Part shown: in pieces, positions 7,669 to 10,108 of the stretch | Layout of the letters: every line of letters starts with the position of its first letter | How positions within the stretch are numbered: the first letter of the stretch is position 1 | Origin: Cyanobacteria bacterium HKST-UBA02 | GTDB lineage: Bacteria; Cyanobacteriota; Vampirovibrionia; Obscuribacterales; Obscuribacteraceae | Reading direction: 5' to 3' | NCBI GenBank assembly: GCA_020431945.1 | Contig: JAGQHH010000480.1 | Span: forward strand, 1-10,108 | Length of the DNA stretch: 10,108 bases | Position numbers and translations under genes: made by a program | The notes under the pieces: model-generated | What the model was told of the DNA's origin: nothing | Databases searched by the model: none | Seen by the model: the letters and a program-made list of their open reading frames with translations, nothing else

Positions 7669-7735
7669 GCGATAAAGGCCTCCTTACCTCAATGAATTAT
7701 GCCCTTTATAGGCCCCCCTAATCCACCGATCTAAA
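7669..7735 (-). promoter_or_regulatory. 67-base AT-rich gap between the two minus-strand genes, possible promoter
   Basis: Besides the ribosome-binding site, the - strand carries CATAAT (7696-7701) and TATAAA (7705-7710), either of which could be a -10 box. No good -35 box is seen at the right distance from either. The EEP gene may therefore have its own promoter, or be read through from the TPR gene. No clear terminator hairpin is seen here. Confidence 0.25.
7679..7685 (-). promoter_or_regulatory. Strong ribosome binding site of the EEP-fold gene
   Basis: On the - strand AAGGAGG lies ten bases before the ATG that ends at 7668. It fixes this start firmly. Confidence 0.75.
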
Positions 7736-8980
7736 TTAAGGTAAAAGCCGGTCCATGAGATAACGCATGTCCTCGCGATACCAGCGCTGGCTCAAGAAAC
7801 GGTCGCCGCCCGGCGGCCACCAGGGCTCCTCCCCGAATACATCCTCATCGAGGTCCTGGCAATACTGCTTGTAAAGTCCGCGCACACGCTCGACATCCTT
7901 GCCCTCGGCAAACAAGACGAGCATATAGAGCCGGGGAAGGAAACTGTCGTCGTGTTTTTCGATGGCCTTCTCGAGGATCTCCCTGCACTCTTTGCGGCGA
8001 CCGGAAATCGCCAGCCAGCGAGCTCTCTCGATGGCGAGCCGGAGGGACTGGGGATAGTATTCCTGGGCTCTGGCAATGGATTCCAGCGCCCCTTGCCGAT
8101 CCTCAGTGTCCCAGAGGGCTTCTGCACGAGCCTGCCAGACACCACTGGCGGCACTACCTCTCTCGAAAAGCGCCCGGTGCACGAGAGAGAGGGACATAGG
8201 CGTAAGCCTCATTCGCTCGGCGATTGCGTAAGATTTTTTAGCGTCCGATATTTTTTCGGTCTTACGAGCAAGATGATAGTCCTTGAGCATCTCGAGATAG
8301 AAACCCGTCGAAAAGCCGAGATCGAGCAGTACATAACAGAGGAACACGGCACCGAGAAGCTTCACCATTTCTTCGCCCCGGACGATCTTGCTTGCCAGGC
8401 GCTTTTCGAGACGCCGATTGATAGCCACATCCGGACGCGCTTTCTGGATCTTCTCGACAAACTCCTTGAGCCGCACCAGATCCACAGCCCCCACCGGCAA
8501 TCGAGCGAGAATCGGCAAGACTCGCTTGTGCGGGGAATCGGAGCCGGACGCGGCGTCGGTGCGCACCATGAGATTGCCCCAGAAAGTGAGCTCCAGCGAT
8601 TGGATGGCACCCAGTCGGATCTGCCGGCGGCCCAGCCAGAGCGCACTATCAGCGGTGACCTCCTGATCTTGCTCTAGATTCAGCCAGGTCCGATAACAGA
8701 TCGCCGGGGTACCGCCCTTGAGCCACTGGCAGAGACCGGTAACGGTATCCGATTCGAGAGCGAGGAGAAGCAGATGAGCGATACCCAGAATCAGTAGGAT
8801 TATCGGCAACCCGAACCAGGAAAGGTCGAGTGAGAACCAGGAGCTATCTACGAAGAAGTAGATGAAGACCACCGCGAAAAGCGCATACGCGGTCCGGACA
8901 AGAGCGTAGGCGCGGTGCGAGATGCTGGTGCCGATCTTTGTCACTACACTATAAAATTGGGGCATATCAGTACTAAGCAT
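7736..8980 (-). CDS. Membrane protein with C-terminal TPR-like region (414 aa), unknown function
   Basis: Two hydrophobic helices lie near the N-terminus (about residues 30-47 and 56-76) and a third at about 206-228. Between helices 2 and 3 is a soluble stretch with WLGRRQIRLGAIQSLELTFWGNL (115-137, split here as WLGRRQIRLGAI and QSLELTFWGNL), which resembles the strand pattern of bacterial PH-like domains; this is tentative. After helix 3, about residues 245-375 form helix pairs of TPR type, for example SGVWQARAEALWDTEDRQGA and SLRLAIERARWLAISGRRKE. The C-terminal end is rich in Trp and acidic residues. The frame stays open upstream to 9208, but that part overlaps the start of the opposite pilus ATPase and has no protein-like character, so I placed the start at the ATG ending at 8980; an ATG ending at 8965 is an alternative. 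Neither has a good ribosome-binding site. A partner-binding membrane scaffold is likely, the process unknown. Confidence 0.72.
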   Translation of the reverse strand: MLSTDMPQFYSVVTKIGTSISHRAYALVRTAYALFAVVFIYFFVDSSWFSLDLSWFGLPIILLILGIAHLLLLALESDTVTGLCQWLKGGTPAICYRTWLNLEQDQEVTADSALWLGRRQIRLGAIQSLELTFWGNLMVRTDAASGSDSPHKRVLPILARLPVGAVDLVRLKEFVEKIQKARPDVAINRRLEKRLASKIVRGEEMVKLLGAVFLCYVLLDLGFSTGFYLEMLKDYHLARKTEKISDAKKSYAIAERMRLTPMSLSLVHRALFERGSAASGVWQARAEALWDTEDRQGALESIARAQEYYPQSLRLAIERARWLAISGRRKECREILEKAIEKHDDSFLPRLYMLVLFAEGKDVERVRGLYKQYCQDLDEDVFGEEPWWPPGGDRFLSQRWYREDMRYLMDRLLP

Positions 8981-8985
8981 AGTAC
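8970..8985. promoter_or_regulatory. Inverted repeat GTACTA-AGCA-TAGTAC in the divergent region, possible operator
   Basis: Two perfect 6-base arms flank a 4-base centre. The site lies 35 bases before the start of the pilus ATPase gene and covers the assigned start codon of the TPR gene (8978-8980), so a bound regulator could act on both. No confident -10/-35 pair was found nearby; TATAAA at 8950-8955 is the only -10-like box and lacks a -35 partner. Confidence 0.3.
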
Positions 8986-9020
8986 AAAGACTATCTGGCT
9001 GGAAAATACGGCAATTAGAT

Positions 9021-10108
9021 ATGGCGTTAATCAAGAAAGAAATCGGTGAGCTTCTAGTCGACAACGGGCTGATAACCGCCGACGAATTGAAAGTAGTGCA
9101 ACAGGAAAGGCTCAAGACCGGCGAGCCTATCAGCCTCATCCTCGCTCGTCTGGGACTGGCCAACGAGAAGCATTTGAAAAACGCCCTGGAGCTGCAGTTC
9201 GGGGTCAACTATGTTTCCCTGAGCAAAGCCGCTCCGGAAGGAGTCTGCCTCGAGCTTCTCCCGGAGAAAGTCATGCGACAGCACCAGGTGGTTCCCATAA
9301 AGCAGGAAGAGAACAAGCTGGTGGTGGCCATGGTCAACCCCAACAATCTTCTCGCGCTGGATGACATCAAGTACAGGCTCCGGGGCGTGCAGATCCAGCC
9401 CACGGTCTGTACCGAGGACGACTTCCAGCATTTCATGGAGACTGTCTATGCCAGCCGTCAGGCTGAGCTCTCGGAAGAGTTCGAGGACAGGCAGGACGAG
9501 ACTTTCATCGAGTCCGAGGTGGATCTCTCCGAGGTCGCCATCTACGAGGATTCCGAAGAAGACGTCAACGATCTCGACCTGGCCCGCCAGGCCCAGGACG
9601 CTCCCATCGTTCAGCTCGCCAACCAGGTCCTGGCCAAAGCCATCAAGCGACAGTGCTCGGACATCCATATCGAGCCCCAGGACCGCAATGTCATGGTTCG
9701 CTATCGCCTGGACGGCGTGCTCTTCGTCGATCGCACCCTGCCCAAAGCGATCCTGGCAGCCCTGGTCTCGCGTTACAAGATCATGGCGGACCTGGACATC
9801 GCCGAGCGCCGGCTCCCCCAGGACGGCCGGATCCGGGTGCGCTTCTCGGGCAAGGACGTCGATTTCCGGGTTTCTACCATCCCCTCCAAGCATGGCGAGA
9901 AAGTAGTCATGAGACAGCTGGACAAATCGAACACCAGCCTCGGTCTCGACAATCTCGTCAGCGAAGAGGAAGCCCTCAATATAATCCGGGAGATGATCTC
10001 GCGACCCTACGGGATCATCTTCGTCACCGGTCCCACCGGCTCCGGCAAGACCACACTGCTCCGCGCCCTGACCCGCATGGTCGAGGTGCCTCGCGACACC
10101 GTGTTCCT
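9021..10108 (+). CDS. GspE/PilB/MshE-family type IV pilus or type II secretion assembly ATPase, 3' truncated by window
   Basis: The frame runs from ATG at 9021 to the window end, 362 codons. Residues 1-140 form a GspE N-terminal (MshEN-like) domain: two 24-residue repeats at 7-30 and 36-59 with a 5-residue spacer, then a small alpha/beta part with KLVVAMVNPNN (99-109). Residues 146-190 are a very acidic linker. The ATPase core follows with SDIHIEP (213-219), VRYRLDG (226-232), AERRLPQDGRI (261-271) with the expected arginines, and the Walker A motif GPTGSGKTT (337-345). The Asp box, Walker B and zinc-binding tetracysteine parts lie beyond the window. Such hexameric ATPases sit at the cytoplasmic face of the inner membrane and drive pilin polymerisation or secretion. 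PilB is the likeliest identity, but GspE or MshE cannot be told apart from this part. The nearest upstream in-frame stop is at 8952-8954 and no other ATG lies between; the ribosome-binding site is weak. Confidence 0.92.
   Translation, partial: MALIKKEIGELLVDNGLITADELKVVQQERLKTGEPISLILARLGLANEKHLKNALELQFGVNYVSLSKAAPEGVCLELLPEKVMRQHQVVPIKQEENKLVVAMVNPNNLLALDDIKYRLRGVQIQPTVCTEDDFQHFMETVYASRQAELSEEFEDRQDETFIESEVDLSEVAIYEDSEEDVNDLDLARQAQDAPIVQLANQVLAKAIKRQCSDIHIEPQDRNVMVRYRLDGVLFVDRTLPKAILAALVSRYKIMADLDIAERRLPQDGRIRVRFSGKDVDFRVSTIPSKHGEKVVMRQLDKSNTSLGLDNLVSEEEALNIIREMISRPYGIIFVTGPTGSGKTTLLRALTRMVEVPRDTVF

Noticed and set aside
8981..9208. N-terminal extension of the TPR protein up to an ATG ending at 9208
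   Set aside because: The 76 extra residues are Ser/Arg/Cys-rich without domain features and run antisense to the N-terminal domain of the assembly ATPase.
1..10108. tRNA, rRNA, CRISPR array, insertion sequence or phage integration signs
   Set aside because: None seen on reading: no regularly spaced repeats, no transposase motifs and no free intergenic space large enough for RNA genes.

Overview
The window is densely coding bacterial chromosome, GC-rich by eye, with seven genes and almost no free intergenic DNA. The organism cannot be fixed from 10 kb. A Gram-negative-type or cyanobacterial-lineage bacterium is plausible: there is a GspE/PilB-type pilus or secretion ATPase, an envelope O-acylation cluster, and three copies of the HIP1 octamer GCGATCGC that is typical of cyanobacterial genomes. 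That octamer is a weak taxonomic clue on its own.

Left part (1-6420, + strand) is one tightly packed operon. It holds the C-terminal end of an MBOAT-family membrane O-acyltransferase, then three tandem paralogous membrane-anchored SGNH/DltD-like proteins (408, 406 and 433 aa). The junctions TAATG, ATGA and GTGA overlap by 1-4 bases. A 778-residue polytopic membrane protein follows, with a GT-C-like membrane half and a predicted beta-sandwich extracytoplasmic half. The likely combined role is building and O-acylating a cell-surface glycopolymer: MBOAT moves acyl groups across the membrane, SGNH proteins transfer (or remove) them outside, and the polytopic protein may handle sugar or polymer transfer. 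Three different SGNH partners for one MBOAT is the most interesting feature of the window.

Middle part (6433-8980, - strand) is convergent with the operon across a 12-base gap. It holds two membrane-protein genes. The upstream one (stop at 7736) has three predicted membrane helices, a possible PH-like middle part and a C-terminal TPR-like region. The downstream one is an endonuclease/exonuclease/phosphatase (EEP) fold protein with three N-terminal membrane helices, in which nearly all catalytic motif residues appear replaced, so it looks like a pseudoenzyme.

Right part (9021-10108, + strand) is the 5' two-thirds or so of a GspE/PilB/MshE-family assembly ATPase, cut by the window end just after the Walker A motif. 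It diverges from the TPR gene over about 40 bases, next to a 6-4-6 inverted repeat that covers the assigned TPR start codon.

No RNA genes, CRISPR arrays, insertion sequences or attachment sites were seen. No stretch longer than 300 bases lacks a gene.
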